From JAWKVD01 sp041398225 (GTDB lineage Bacteria; Pseudomonadota; Alphaproteobacteria; Caulobacterales; Hyphomonadaceae), in NCBI GenBank assembly GCA_041398225.1, contig JAWKVD010000026.1, positions 1 to 43,816 of the forward strand: DNA of 43,816 nt, read 5' to 3'. The notes under the pieces were generated by a model. It worked only from the letters and a program-made list of their open reading frames with translations, ran no database searches and was not told the origin of the DNA. A program made the position numbers and the translations under genes. Position 1 is the first letter of the stretch. Every line of letters starts with the position of its first letter. Shown piece by piece: positions 31,590-42,830 of this stretch.

Positions 31590-33065
31590 CGGACTGGGTG
31601 CGACGCGGCGGACGAACAGGCTTCGAACCGGCGCTACCAGGAAGGCGATCGCCGCGAGCAGGAGCGCCAGGCTGGTCCAGATGCTCGCGTCGGTCATCAG
31701 AAACTCACCGTAGCGCACGGCATAGTGCGTCAGCGCCAATGCGATCAGCGCGCCCGTCGCCAGACGCAAGGCGCGCGAGACAAGCGTGTTGGAGGCGGCG
31801 ACGACCGCCCATGCGATCGCGAGGGCGAGCGACGCCCAGAAGACCGCGATCAGCCCGGCGCCCGAAACGCCTAAGCCCGCCGCCAGAAGGCTGAGCGACA
31901 ACGACGCCGGCGCGCCCCAGACGACCGCCGTCCACGACCGCTGAAGCCTCGGCGCGGGACGTCCGCGTTCGCGCCGCTTGATGAACCAGATGTTCAGACC
32001 GGTGGCGACGACCATGCACAGCGCCACGCCAAGAACGCCGTAGGCGAGACGGATGGGCAGCCCGCCGAACGAGCCGAAATGCAGCGTATAGCTGGCCGCG
32101 AAGGCCTGACGCCCGACGGGTCCGTCGACCATGCCCTGCGAACCGCGAAGCGTTCCGTCGACGTCGAAGGCGTAGAGTTCGGAATAGGCGAGCCGGCGCG
32201 GATAAAGCGCGTTGATCGACAGCGTCTGGGCCTTGGTGGCCGGATCGTGCATCGACACGTAGTAGGGGTGCACCTCCGGATGAGCGGACTTCAGGTTGGT
32301 GTAGGCCGCCGGAATGTCGGCCATCGGTGCGGGCGTTTCGTCGGTCATCTCCTGATCGGGCCCGAAGATCGGCTCGAACACCTTGGTGACGTCGCCGTTA
32401 TAGGCCAGCACCGCGACGAACAGCGCGAGGACGCTGGACAAGCCGATCAACGCGCCGGTGACGGCGATGACAAGATGGAAGGGCGCGGCCCAGACGCTCA
32501 TGCGGTTGTGCAGATCGGCCTCGCCGAGACGTTTCGAGCCGCCAAAACGCATGGTGAAGGCGTCGCGAAAAATCGCGGATGCGCCAGCAGTCCGGAAATG
32601 ATCAGGCCGACCAGCATGGGCGCCGAGGAACCCGACAAAGGTGAGCCCGACGACGCCCGGCAGGTGAAGATAGATGTGCAGGTTGAGGAGGAAGGTCTCG
32701 AAGGCGCGCCGCGGTTCGGCGACGATGACGCCCTCGGCGTCGGCGGCGAGGACACGGCCTTCGGCGAACACAACCGTCCGCGGCATGTCGGGCGTCGGCA
32801 GGCGCACGCCGAAATGGTGAGGCGTCTCCTCCAGCATCGCGAGCGCGTTCGCGGCCGTGCGGCCGGCGGCCTCGGGCGTCATCGCCGACATCTCCGGAAC
32901 GGAAGGATCTTCCCACCGCTCGATCTCGTTGTAGAAGACGGCGAGCGTGCCGGAGAGGCAGACGATGTAGAGCAGCGCGCCCAGCGCCAGGCCCAGCGCC
33001 GCGTGACCGGACAACGCCGCCGCGACGAACCCTGACGGCGCTTTCGGCCAGATCGATTTCGACAT
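31575..33065 (-). CDS. PepSY-associated membrane protein (PiuB/ferric-reductase type), with a compensated frameshift
   Basis: 496 residues. N-terminal membrane segment (HAALGLALGALLYIVCLSGTLAVF followed by NEIERWEDP), PepSY-type periplasmic domain, LLNLHIYLHLPGVVGLTFVGFLG, then DLHNRMSVWAAPFHLVIAVTGALIGL, LHFGSFGG and further membrane segments. These are markers of PepSY iron-uptake reductases, which free iron from siderophores. Between FLGA and IFRDAF the frame reads HAGRPDHFRTAGAS; a shifted frame reads MLVGLIISGLLAHPR, the conserved family segment. So a +1 and a -1 change (32573-32620) cancel out, either a real mutation or a sequence error. ATG 33065 overlaps the stop of the preceding gene by one base. 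Confidence 0.82.
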   Translation of the reverse strand: MSKSIWPKAPSGFVAAALSGHAALGLALGALLYIVCLSGTLAVFYNEIERWEDPSVPEMSAMTPEAAGRTAANALAMLEETPHHFGVRLPTPDMPRTVVFAEGRVLAADAEGVIVAEPRRAFETFLLNLHIYLHLPGVVGLTFVGFLGAHAGRPDHFRTAGASAIFRDAFTMRFGGSKRLGEADLHNRMSVWAAPFHLVIAVTGALIGLSSVLALFVAVLAYNGDVTKVFEPIFGPDQEMTDETPAPMADIPAAYTNLKSAHPEVHPYYVSMHDPATKAQTLSINALYPRRLAYSELYAFDVDGTLRGSQGMVDGPVGRQAFAASYTLHFGSFGGLPIRLAYGVLGVALCMVVATGLNIWFIKRRERGRPAPRLQRSWTAVVWGAPASLSLSLLAAGLGVSGAGLIAVFWASLALAIAWAVVAASNTLVSRALRLATGALIALALTHYAVRYGEFLMTDASIWTSLALLLAAIAFLVAPVRSLFVRRVAPSPAPAE

Positions 33066-33724
33066 CACCCTGCCCCTGCTTCCACACCCTGAACAATCCC
33101 CGCCGCCGTGTTCGGCTCGGGCTGGGCCGCGACGAGGCCGACCGCCACGCCAGCCGCGCCGATGATCGCGATGATGAAAATGCCCGGCGCCTTGCGGCGC
33201 ATGAGCGGATCGCAGACCGCCCAGCACGCCAGCGCGCCCCACGCAAGCGGCGCGAAGAACGCCGCGAAGGCGAGCCGATCCGCTTCAACGCCGGGCCAGA
33301 GCATGAACAGCGCAAGGGTCAGGCACGCGGCGGCGAGGAAGGCGCCTGGTCCCGCAAGCAGAACGACGCCGGTCCGGCGCAGCCATGGAATAGCGCTCGG
33401 GCCCGAGCGCGGCGGATCCGGTTCGCCATCGTCGTCCGACGGGCCGCCCGCCGCCAATGTTCGCCGACGGCGGACGCCCCGCGCCCATGCGGGCGCCAGC
33501 ACGACCGCCAGCGCCGCCAGAGACAGCACGGCGATCCCGGTCGCGGGCCCCTTGTCGACGCCTCCGGCCAGCGCCCAGACAGGCATCGACGCCGCGAGCA
33601 GCGCCCAGCCCATGAAGATGTGACGACCGCGCGGACTGCGGCGGCGCGCCCAGGCCCGATACAACAGGACCAGGGCGGCCAACATGAAGACCAACGCCAG
33701 GATCGTGCTGGAGATATCTGTCAT
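33065..33724 (-). CDS. Five-TM membrane protein of the PepSY operon, hypothetical
   Basis: 219 residues with about five membrane segments: STILALVFMLAALVLLY, WALLAASMPVWALAGG, GIAVLSLAALAVVLAPAW, a pair around VVLLAGPGAFLAAACLTLALF and AFFAPLAWGALACWAV, and IFIIAIIGAAGVAVGLVAA. No named family recognised. The final A of its TGA stop is the first base of the PepSY ATG, so they are translated together. Small membrane proteins next to PepSY reductases are common in iron-uptake loci. ATG 33724 is chosen over 33742 because GGGACGAG lies before it. A Fur-type box is 41-59 bp upstream. Confidence 0.8.
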   Translation of the reverse strand: MTDISSTILALVFMLAALVLLYRAWARRRSPRGRHIFMGWALLAASMPVWALAGGVDKGPATGIAVLSLAALAVVLAPAWARGVRRRRTLAAGGPSDDDGEPDPPRSGPSAIPWLRRTGVVLLAGPGAFLAAACLTLALFMLWPGVEADRLAFAAFFAPLAWGALACWAVCDPLMRRKAPGIFIIAIIGAAGVAVGLVAAQPEPNTAAGIVQGVEAGAG

Positions 33725-33764
33725 CGCTCGTCCCAAGCCCATCCCGCATACGAAACACCCCAGT

Positions 33765-33783
33765 AATGCGAATGCATCGCAAT
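33765..33783. promoter_or_regulatory. Fur-type iron box upstream of the PepSY operon
   Basis: AATGCGAATGCATCGCAAT matches the known extended Fur pattern AATGCGAATnATTCGCATT at 15 of 18 positions and is nearly palindromic (TGCGA-ATGCA-TCGCA). It lies 41-59 bp upstream of the operon's first start codon, where a repressor would cover the promoter. The binding protein could also be another iron regulator of alphaproteobacteria. Confidence 0.6.
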
Positions 33784-33933
33784 TTCAACCCGTGTTCCGG
33801 AACTCGCCGCTTGAGCGCCGGCGTCTGCGGGCGCCGACGCGGACACCGCTTTCAAACCAGTGCGATCGCTCCTAGTTCTGGGCCAGACCACCCGAGAGGA
33901 CCACGAGGGCCCGCTCGAGACAGGATGCCCGCC

Positions 33934-35505
33934 ATGGACGACACCGCCGCTTCGGCGCCCAAGAGATCGATTCTGAAGGTGCGCACCGCCACCATGGCCG
34001 ACGTGGCCGAGATCGCCGCGCTGTCGAAGCGGGCGTTCGGGCCGGTGCTGTGCTCCACGCCGGGTATGATCCAGGGCCAGATCGCGACCTTCCCGGAAGG
34101 CCAGTTCGTGGTGGAGTATGAAGGCAGGATCGTGGGAACCGCCGGAAGCTTCCGGATCGATGAAGTCACCGCGATGGCGCCGCACACGTGGAGCGAAATC
34201 ACCGGCGGGGGCTACGCCTCGCGCCACGATCCCAACGGCGACTGGCTGTACGGAATGGAAGTGGCGGTGGACCCGGACTATCGCCGGCTGCGCATCGGTC
34301 AGCGGCTGTACGACACGCGGGCGCGGCTGGCCGAGAATGAGGGGCTGAAAGGCATCGTGTTCGGCGGACGGATGACCGGCTGGGCGCGGCGGCGCAAGGA
34401 CTATCCCGACCCCAACGATTATCTGAAGGCGGTGATGGAGAAGAAGGTGAGCGACCCGATCGTCGCGTTTCACCTGAGGCTGGGCTTCCGGCCGGTCGGC
34501 GTTCTGAAGAACTATCTGGAATACGATTCCGACTCGCTCGGCTATGCGAGCCACATGGTCTGGCGCAACCCGTATGCGGACAAGGCGCTGACCATCAAGT
34601 CGATCCCGCACGGGCTGAAAGAATCGATCCGCGTCGCGACGGTGCAGTACCAGCAGCGCATGATCCGCGACTTCGACGAGTTCATCGCCAATATCGAATA
34701 TTTCGTGGACGTGTGCGCCGACTATCGTTCGGACTTCGTGGTGTTTCCCGAGCTGATCACGCTGCAATTGCTGGCGCTGTCGAAGGAGAAGCTGTCGCCG
34801 AGCGAGGCGATCACGCAGCTGACGGAATACACGCCGCGCATCATCGAGAAGCTGCGCGACATGGCGATCAGCTACAACATCAACATCATCGGCGGATCGC
34901 ACCCCACGCAGGTGGAGGACGGCGACATTCACAACGTCGCCTATGTTTTCCTGCGCGACGGCAGCGTGCATGCGCAGGAGAAGCTGCACCCCACCCCAAG
35001 CGAACGGCAGTGGTGGAGCATCCAGGGCGGCGACACGCTGAAGGCGATTCCGACCGACTGCGGTCCGATCGGCGTTCTGATCTGCTATGACGCGGAATTC
35101 CCGGAGCTGGCGCGGCGCCTGGTGGACGAGGGCGCGCGCATCCTGTTCGTGCCGTTCTGCACCGACAACCGGCAGGGCTATCTGCGCGTGCGCTACTGCG
35201 CGCAAGCGCGGGCGATCGAGAACCAGTGCTATGTCGTGATGTCGGGCAATGTCGGCAACCTGCCGAATGTCGAGAACATGGACATCAACTACGCGCAGAG
35301 CTGCATCATCACGCCGTGCGATTTTCCGTTCGCGCGCGACGGCATCGCCGCGGAGACGACGGAGAATGTGGAGACGGTGGCGATGGCCGATCTCGACATG
35401 ACGTCGCTGTCGTGGGCGCGCGCCGAGGGAACGGTGCGCAATCTGCGCGACCGGCGGTTCGATCTCTACAAGCTGTCGTGGCAGGACGAGAAGGGAAAGG
35501 CCTAA
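33934..35505 (+). CDS. GNAT acetyltransferase - nitrilase-type carbon-nitrogen hydrolase fusion
   Basis: 523 residues. Residues about 10-215 are a GNAT domain (KVRTATMADVAEIAALSKR, YGMEVAVDPDYRRLRIGQRL as the acetyl-CoA loop, then AFHLRLGFRPVG). Residues about 230-520 are a nitrilase domain with the Glu-Lys-Cys triad: VVFPELITL, QEKLHPTPSE, and GVLICYDAEFPE. It ends with NLRDRRFDLYKLSW. Fused proteins of this type exist in many bacteria but have no settled substrate; an amide made or cleaved in two steps is plausible. ATG 33934 is chosen because AGGA lies 8 nt before it; ATG 33925 is the alternative. It converges with metH, 15 bp away. Confidence 0.88.
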   Translation: MDDTAASAPKRSILKVRTATMADVAEIAALSKRAFGPVLCSTPGMIQGQIATFPEGQFVVEYEGRIVGTAGSFRIDEVTAMAPHTWSEITGGGYASRHDPNGDWLYGMEVAVDPDYRRLRIGQRLYDTRARLAENEGLKGIVFGGRMTGWARRRKDYPDPNDYLKAVMEKKVSDPIVAFHLRLGFRPVGVLKNYLEYDSDSLGYASHMVWRNPYADKALTIKSIPHGLKESIRVATVQYQQRMIRDFDEFIANIEYFVDVCADYRSDFVVFPELITLQLLALSKEKLSPSEAITQLTEYTPRIIEKLRDMAISYNINIIGGSHPTQVEDGDIHNVAYVFLRDGSVHAQEKLHPTPSERQWWSIQGGDTLKAIPTDCGPIGVLICYDAEFPELARRLVDEGARILFVPFCTDNRQGYLRVRYCAQARAIENQCYVVMSGNVGNLPNVENMDINYAQSCIITPCDFPFARDGIAAETTENVETVAMADLDMTSLSWARAEGTVRNLRDRRFDLYKLSWQDEKGKA

Positions 35506-35520
35506 GCGCCCCGGGGAAGC

Positions 35521-38207
<2,687 letters not shown>

Positions 38208-38211
<4 letters not shown>

Positions 38212-38600
38212 GAAAGTCGGCCTATCAGGTCGCTGACGCTTTCGCGCCACGGTTCGAAATCCTTGCTTTCCTTCCAGAGGCCGAGCAGTTCGGAATCCTC
38301 CAGAACGCGCGTGACCGCCTTCAGCGCCGGTCCGCGCAGGGTCTTCTGCGTGCGGATCTTCGGCACAAGGGCCCGGGCTTCGTCCGGCAGGCCGGCGAGC
38401 GGCTTGCCGAGCGCGGCCGCGACCAGTTCGGCGGCGGCGACGGCGACAGATGCGTCGGGCGCTTCGAGATAGTCGTCGGCGCCAAGATGGTTGACGACTT
38501 CAAAGGCGTTGGCGACCGCCGGTTCGCCGTCGGCCTCGACCTCCTCGATGAAATCGAGCGCGTCGTCATTGTCGAAAGAGCGGTGCGACCAGGCGCCCAT
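38208..38600 (-). CDS. DUF4259 family protein
   Basis: 130 residues. The start MGAWSHRSFDNDDALDFIEEVE is the DUF4259 hallmark (GAWG-like opening, then DNDDALD). The rest is helical: AELVAAALGKPLAGLPDEAR and LLGLWKESKDFEPWRESVSDLI, which is the usual end. Function unknown. It has its own GGGAGGG ribosome-binding site and ends in ATGA with metH, so it sits between the two halves of methionine synthase in the same mRNA. Confidence 0.85.
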
Positions 38601-38614
38601 TGCGTCCCTCCCGC

Positions 38615-39178
38615 CTATTCCGCAGCTTTCGGCCGCACCATGCCCGGCAGGCCGTCGATGCTGGCGGCGTTCTTCTCCATCCGGCTCTCGCGCCAGTCGT
38701 CGAGATCGCGGTGTTCGATGTAGCGCTGGAGCTGATCGCGCTCACCCTTGAAGTCGAAGAAGGGAACGCCCCAGCCGCAGCTGTCCTGCACCTGATCGAT
38801 GTCGGCGAAGATGATGTCGCGGGCGCGTTCGTGACCGGGCGGGAATTTCGCGATCTCGGTCTCGAAGTCGGGATGATCGAACTGCATGAGTTCGCCGCGT
38901 CCGTAGAGACGCATGATGTTGGGCGCGCCGTCGAAGGCGCAGAACATGAAGGTGACGCGGCCGTTTTCGCGGATGTGGGCGAGCGTTTCGACGCCCGATC
39001 CGCCGAGATCGGCGTAAGCGACGCGATTGGGACCGACGACGCGGAAGCTGTCATAGCCCTTGGGCGACAGGTTCACCCGGCCCGCATCCGAGAGCGGCGC
39101 GGTGGCGACGAAGAAAATCTTCTGGGCCTTGATGAAGGCGACATGCTTGTCGTCGAGCTTGTCGTAAAACTTGGCCAT
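38615..39178 (-). CDS. Pyridoxamine 5'-phosphate oxidase family (split-barrel flavoprotein)
   Basis: 187 residues. The split-barrel FMN fold is shown by FIKAQKIFFVATAPLSDAGRVNLSPKG, NRVAYADLGGSGVETLAHI and GRVTFMFCAFDGAPNIMRLYGRG. It ends LPGMVRPKAAE. Such proteins bind FMN or F420; true pyridoxamine oxidase activity is unlikely because the substrate-binding C-terminus of PdxH is lacking. ATG 39178 is preferred, with AAGGGGAG upstream; an adjoining GTG is the alternative. Located in the methionine operon, its role there is unknown. Confidence 0.85.
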   Translation of the reverse strand: MAKFYDKLDDKHVAFIKAQKIFFVATAPLSDAGRVNLSPKGYDSFRVVGPNRVAYADLGGSGVETLAHIRENGRVTFMFCAFDGAPNIMRLYGRGELMQFDHPDFETEIAKFPPGHERARDIIFADIDQVQDSCGWGVPFFDFKGERDQLQRYIEHRDLDDWRESRMEKNAASIDGLPGMVRPKAAE

Positions 39179-39188
39179 CACTCTCCCC

Positions 39189-39881
39189 TTAAGCGGTCGC
39201 GACCCAGCCGCACCAGTTCATGGCGACGTAGAAGGCCTCTATGTTCTTGAACCCGGATTCCGCCAGCAGCGCTTCGTCGCGAGCGGCCGTTACAAGCCCG
39301 GCGTTCGCCTTCTGGCTTTCATAGGCGCCCGCGACGGTGGCGGCGTCCACGCCCGAAGCCCGCGCATAGGCGGCGTAGCGGTCGACATTGCGCTTGAAGT
39401 TGACGCCGTGCCGATCGTCGCAGCGGTCAACCAGGATAAACGGCGCGCCCGGACGCAAGCGGCGATGGATCTCCGACAGAATATCGAGCTTGGAGCCGTC
39501 GTCCGGGATCATGCCCAGCACCAGAATGAGCGTGGCCGCATCGAACGGCCCTTCCGGCGCGTCGGCCGCCACGCCTTCGATCAACTCCACCCTTTCGCCG
39601 ATTTCCTGACCGATGACGGTGCGGGCGAGCTCCAGCATTTTGGGCGCCGGATCGACGCCCACAAACCGCCAGCCCGGACCGGCCTTGGCCAGCGCCTTCG
39701 TGTCCAGGCCGCCGCCCGCGCCGACGACCAGAACCTCGCCGTCGTCGGGCGTGCGTTCGGCGAGCAGCACGCCCGCCATTTGCAGGACGCCGGCATGGCC
39801 CGGCATGAACGCCGGCGGACCGATGAGCGTATAGCGATCGACCCGCTCCTGATCGGTGAAGTTCTGCTGGAAGCTCGTCAT
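39189..39881 (-). CDS. Class I SAM-dependent methyltransferase
   Basis: 230 residues. Motif I is VLVVGAGGGLDTKAL, motif II VGVDPAPKML (acidic residue for the ribose), motif III LILVLGMIPDD, and the later HRRLRPGAPFILVDRC. Substrate unknown. It begins 5 bp after the metH N-part stop and ends 10 bp before the PNPOx-like gene. Placed within a methionine operon it uses SAM, the pathway's product; whether this link is functional cannot be told. Confidence 0.88.
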   Translation of the reverse strand: MTSFQQNFTDQERVDRYTLIGPPAFMPGHAGVLQMAGVLLAERTPDDGEVLVVGAGGGLDTKALAKAGPGWRFVGVDPAPKMLELARTVIGQEIGERVELIEGVAADAPEGPFDAATLILVLGMIPDDGSKLDILSEIHRRLRPGAPFILVDRCDDRHGVNFKRNVDRYAAYARASGVDAATVAGAYESQKANAGLVTAARDEALLAESGFKNIEAFYVAMNWCGWVATA

Positions 39882-39886
39882 CGGCG

Positions 39887-40957
39887 CTATCCCAATTCAA
39901 ACGGTTCGAGCCCGGCCAGACGCAGGGCCTGCGGGCGTTCGGGCGGGACGCGCGGCGTGACGTCTTTCACGGCGTCGGCGATGCAGCGGATGTGGTCAGG
40001 CGTGGTGCCGCAGCAGCCGCCGAGAATGTTGACCAGGCCCTGCCTGGCCCATTCCTCGACCGCGTGGGCGGTCTGGTGAGGCTGTTCGTCGTACTGGCCC
40101 ATTTCATTGGGCAGGCCCGCATTGGGATAGGCGGCGACCAGCGTATCGGCCACGCGCGCCATCTCGGCTATGAAGGGGCGCATGAGATCGGCGCCCAGCG
40201 CGCAGTTGAAGCCGACCGCGAAGGGTTTGGCGTGTTTCACCGAGTTCCAGAAGGCTTCCGCCGTCTGCCCCGAAAGCGTGCGGCCGGACCGGTCGGTGAT
40301 GGTGCCGGAGATCCAGATCGGCAGCTTGTCCATGCCTTCGGCTTCGAGATCCATGATCGCCTTGATGGCGGCCTTGGTGTTGAGCGTGTCGGTGATGGTC
40401 TCGATCAGGTAGAGGTCCACCCCGCCCTCGTTGAGAGCACGGACCTGTTGTTTGTAGGCTTCGTAGACGGCGTCGAAATCGACCGAGCGGGCGCCCGGAT
40501 CGTTCACGTCGGAGGACATGGACAGCATCTTGTTGAGCGGGCCGATGGAGCCGGCGAGGAAGCGCGGCTTGTCCGGCTCCTTTTCGGTCCATTCGTCGGC
40601 CACGCGGCGGCCGATGCGGGCGGCGGACAGGTTGATGTCGCGGATCGCCTCGGCGTCGAGACCGTAATCGTCCTGCGCGATGGTGGTGGAGGAAAAGGTG
40701 TTGGTCTCGGAGATGTCGGCGCCGGCGGCGTAGTAGAGATTGTGCAGCTCCTCGACCAGATCGGGCCGGGTCAGGCAGAGAATGTCGTTGTTGCCGCGCA
40801 GTTCGGACGGGTGGTCGCTGAAGCGCTCGCCGCGAAAGTCGGCTTCGGTGAGGCCCTTGCGCTGGAACATGACGCCCCAGGAGCCGTCGAGGATCAGCAC
40901 GCGCTGTTTGGCGGCGGCCTTGAGCGCGGCGATGCGCTGCTGTCTTGTCGCGGTCAT
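39887..40957 (-). CDS. metH: Methionine synthase, homocysteine S-methyltransferase part
   Basis: 356 residues. Corresponds to the N-terminal domain of full MetH. It has VLILDGSWGVMFQ, the zinc ligands in GFNCALGADLMRPF and GGCCGTTPDHI, and ISGTITDRSGRTLSGQ. It moves the methyl group from cobalamin to homocysteine when paired with the C-terminal half. The ATG overlaps the metF stop (ATGA). In many Caulobacter relatives metH is split into two neighbouring genes; here three other genes (1.7 kb) lie between the halves. Confidence 0.95.
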   Translation of the reverse strand: MTATRQQRIAALKAAAKQRVLILDGSWGVMFQRKGLTEADFRGERFSDHPSELRGNNDILCLTRPDLVEELHNLYYAAGADISETNTFSSTTIAQDDYGLDAEAIRDINLSAARIGRRVADEWTEKEPDKPRFLAGSIGPLNKMLSMSSDVNDPGARSVDFDAVYEAYKQQVRALNEGGVDLYLIETITDTLNTKAAIKAIMDLEAEGMDKLPIWISGTITDRSGRTLSGQTAEAFWNSVKHAKPFAVGFNCALGADLMRPFIAEMARVADTLVAAYPNAGLPNEMGQYDEQPHQTAHAVEEWARQGLVNILGGCCGTTPDHIRCIADAVKDVTPRVPPERPQALRLAGLEPFELG

Positions 40958-41817
40958 GGCGACACCTCCGGTTTCACGCCGAGCAAGCGGCAGGTCGACA
41001 GCGACAGGCCGGCGCGGTTCATGGTGTAGAAGTGGAAGTCCTCGACGCCCTGCTCGGCGAGACGGTTACAGAGATCGGCCGCGATGTGGGCGGTGACGAG
41101 ATCCCGCGTCTCCGGATCGGCGTCGAGCCCCTCATAGAGACCGGCGATGCGGGCCGGGATGGCGGCGCCGACCTGGCCGGCCATGCGCTGAAGCCCCTTG
41201 AAGTTCGACTGAAGCATCACGCCGGGCACGATGGGCTGCGTGACCCCGGCCTTGCGGGCCGCTTCGAGGAAACGGAGATAGACGTCCGGTTCGAAGAAGA
41301 ACTGCGTGATGGCGCGATCGGCGCCGGCGTCGAACTTGCGCTTGAGGTTGTCGAGTTCGTTCGCGAGCGAGCCGGCCTCGGGATGGGTTTCCGGGTAGGC
41401 GCCGACCGAAATGTCGAAGTCCGCGATCTTGCGCGCGCCTGCGATAAGATCGGATGCGTAGGCGTAGCCGCCGGGATGGGGTTCGTAGCGCGCGCCGATG
41501 CCGGCGGTGGGGTCGCCGCGCAGCGCGACGATGCGGCGAACGCCGGCGTCGCGATAGCCGCGCAGCACATCGTCGATCTCCTCGCGCGTGGCGGCGACGC
41601 AGGTGATGTGGCCGGCGGCCGACAAGCCTTCGTCGCGCACCATGGCCTGCACGATGTCGTGCGTGCGTTCACGGGTTGACCCGCCCGCGCCGTAGGTGAC
41701 GGACACGAAGGACGGTTTGAGCGGGGCGAGCCGCTTCACGCTGTCCCACAGCTTCGCCTCCATGTCGGGCGTCTTGGGCGGGAAGAATTCGAAGGAGATG
41801 CGGGGCGGCCGGCTCAC
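40954..41817 (-). CDS. metF: Methylenetetrahydrofolate reductase
   Basis: 287 residues. FEFFPPKT at the start, VTYGAGGST, ALRGDPTAGI and ITQFFFEPDVYLRF are MetF signatures of the FAD-containing barrel; it makes the 5-methyltetrahydrofolate used by MetH. The start is GTG 41817, preceded by GGAGG at 6 nt, and overlaps the stop of the ArsR-methyltransferase gene (GTGA). Co-transcribed with both metH halves. Confidence 0.96.
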   Translation of the reverse strand: MSRPPRISFEFFPPKTPDMEAKLWDSVKRLAPLKPSFVSVTYGAGGSTRERTHDIVQAMVRDEGLSAAGHITCVAATREEIDDVLRGYRDAGVRRIVALRGDPTAGIGARYEPHPGGYAYASDLIAGARKIADFDISVGAYPETHPEAGSLANELDNLKRKFDAGADRAITQFFFEPDVYLRFLEAARKAGVTQPIVPGVMLQSNFKGLQRMAGQVGAAIPARIAGLYEGLDADPETRDLVTAHIAADLCNRLAEQGVEDFHFYTMNRAGLSLSTCRLLGVKPEVSP

Positions 41818-42824
41818 GAGGCGACCTCCTTTTCGGAAGCGGCGGCGCCCGGTTCGCTCGCCAGCGCAGCGGCGGGACGCGCCGCGGACCAGACCTTGAC
41901 CGACAGACCCTCCTGCCCTTCGGGCTGGCCGAGCACGATCTCGCCGTTCTGGTCGAGGCCGGCGCGCGCGCACCAGGCGGCGACTTCCTTGTCGGAAAGA
42001 CCAAGGCGGCGATGCGCATGTTCGGTGCGCAGGTATTCGAGATCGTGCGGCGCAAAGTCGACGACGACGAGACGTCCGCCCGGCCGCAGCACGCGCGCGG
42101 CTTCCACCATGGCGCGGCCCGGATCGTCGAGGAAGTGAAGCACCTGGTGAAGAATGACGAGATCGACGCTGGCGTCGGCCAAGGGCGCGGCGGTGGCGTC
42201 GCCATGGCGCACCGACGCGTTGGCGAGCCCGGCGGATTCGATGTTGGAGCGCGCGACGGTCAGCATCTGGTGGCTGAGGTCGATGCCTTCGACGCGGCGG
42301 GCGCGATCGGCGAACAGGGTCAACATGCGCCCGGTTCCGGTGCCGAAGTCGACCACCATGTCGAACGGGCCCGGACCGGCGGCTTCGAGAATGGCCTGTT
42401 CGATCCTGGCTTCGTCGTAGTGAAGCGCGCGCACCGCATCCCACTGGCCGGCGATGCGCGAGAAGTAGGCCTCGGCGGCGGCGGCGCGTTCGGTCTTGAT
42501 CTCGGCGAGACGCTCAAGGTCGCGGCGAACGAGTTCGTCGTGCGGATCGAGCTCGCCGATCAGCCCATCCAGAAAGCGGCGCGAGGGGCCGTCGGCCGGC
42601 AGGCGATAGAAGACCCAGGCCCCTTCCGGCAGGCGTTCGACCAGGCCGGCGGCGCTGAGCAGCCGAAGATGCCGGGACAGGCGCGGCTGGCTCTGATTCA
42701 GTATCTGTGCGATCTCGCCAACAGACAGCGCGCCCCGGGACAACAGGGTGAGCACGCGCATCCGCGTCTCTTCGCCGGCCGCACGAAGCCGCGACACCAT
42801 ATCCCCAAGGCTGGACAAGCTCAT
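41814..42824 (-). CDS. ArsR regulator fused to a SAM-dependent methyltransferase
   Basis: 336 residues. Residues about 1-95 are an ArsR winged helix (RMRVLTLLSRGALSVGEIAQ, then ILNQSQPRLSRHLRLLSAAGLVERL); no metal-binding cysteine pair of ArsR/SmtB type is seen. Residues about 130-310 are a class I methyltransferase (VVDFGTGTGRML motif I, VEGIDLSHQML, DLVILHQVLHFLDD, and VLRPGGRLVVVDF). Such fusions open methionine operons in alphaproteobacteria and probably sense SAM or S-adenosylhomocysteine (SahR-like idea). It is the first gene of the met operon and has no ribosome-binding site: the promoter places the RNA start about at the ATG, so the mRNA is likely leaderless. A dyad over the -10 is its likely operator. 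Confidence 0.88.
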   Translation of the reverse strand: MSLSSLGDMVSRLRAAGEETRMRVLTLLSRGALSVGEIAQILNQSQPRLSRHLRLLSAAGLVERLPEGAWVFYRLPADGPSRRFLDGLIGELDPHDELVRRDLERLAEIKTERAAAAEAYFSRIAGQWDAVRALHYDEARIEQAILEAAGPGPFDMVVDFGTGTGRMLTLFADRARRVEGIDLSHQMLTVARSNIESAGLANASVRHGDATAAPLADASVDLVILHQVLHFLDDPGRAMVEAARVLRPGGRLVVVDFAPHDLEYLRTEHAHRRLGLSDKEVAAWCARAGLDQNGEIVLGQPEGQEGLSVKVWSAARPAAALASEPGAAASEKEVAS

Positions 42825-42830
42825 TTGCGG

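Noticed and set aside
33065..33242. Longer N-terminus for the PepSY protein starting at 33242
   Set aside because: The extra 59 residues lie over the end of the five-TM protein gene in another frame and read as Arg/Gly-rich shadow; ATG 33065 has the one-base overlap expected in an operon.
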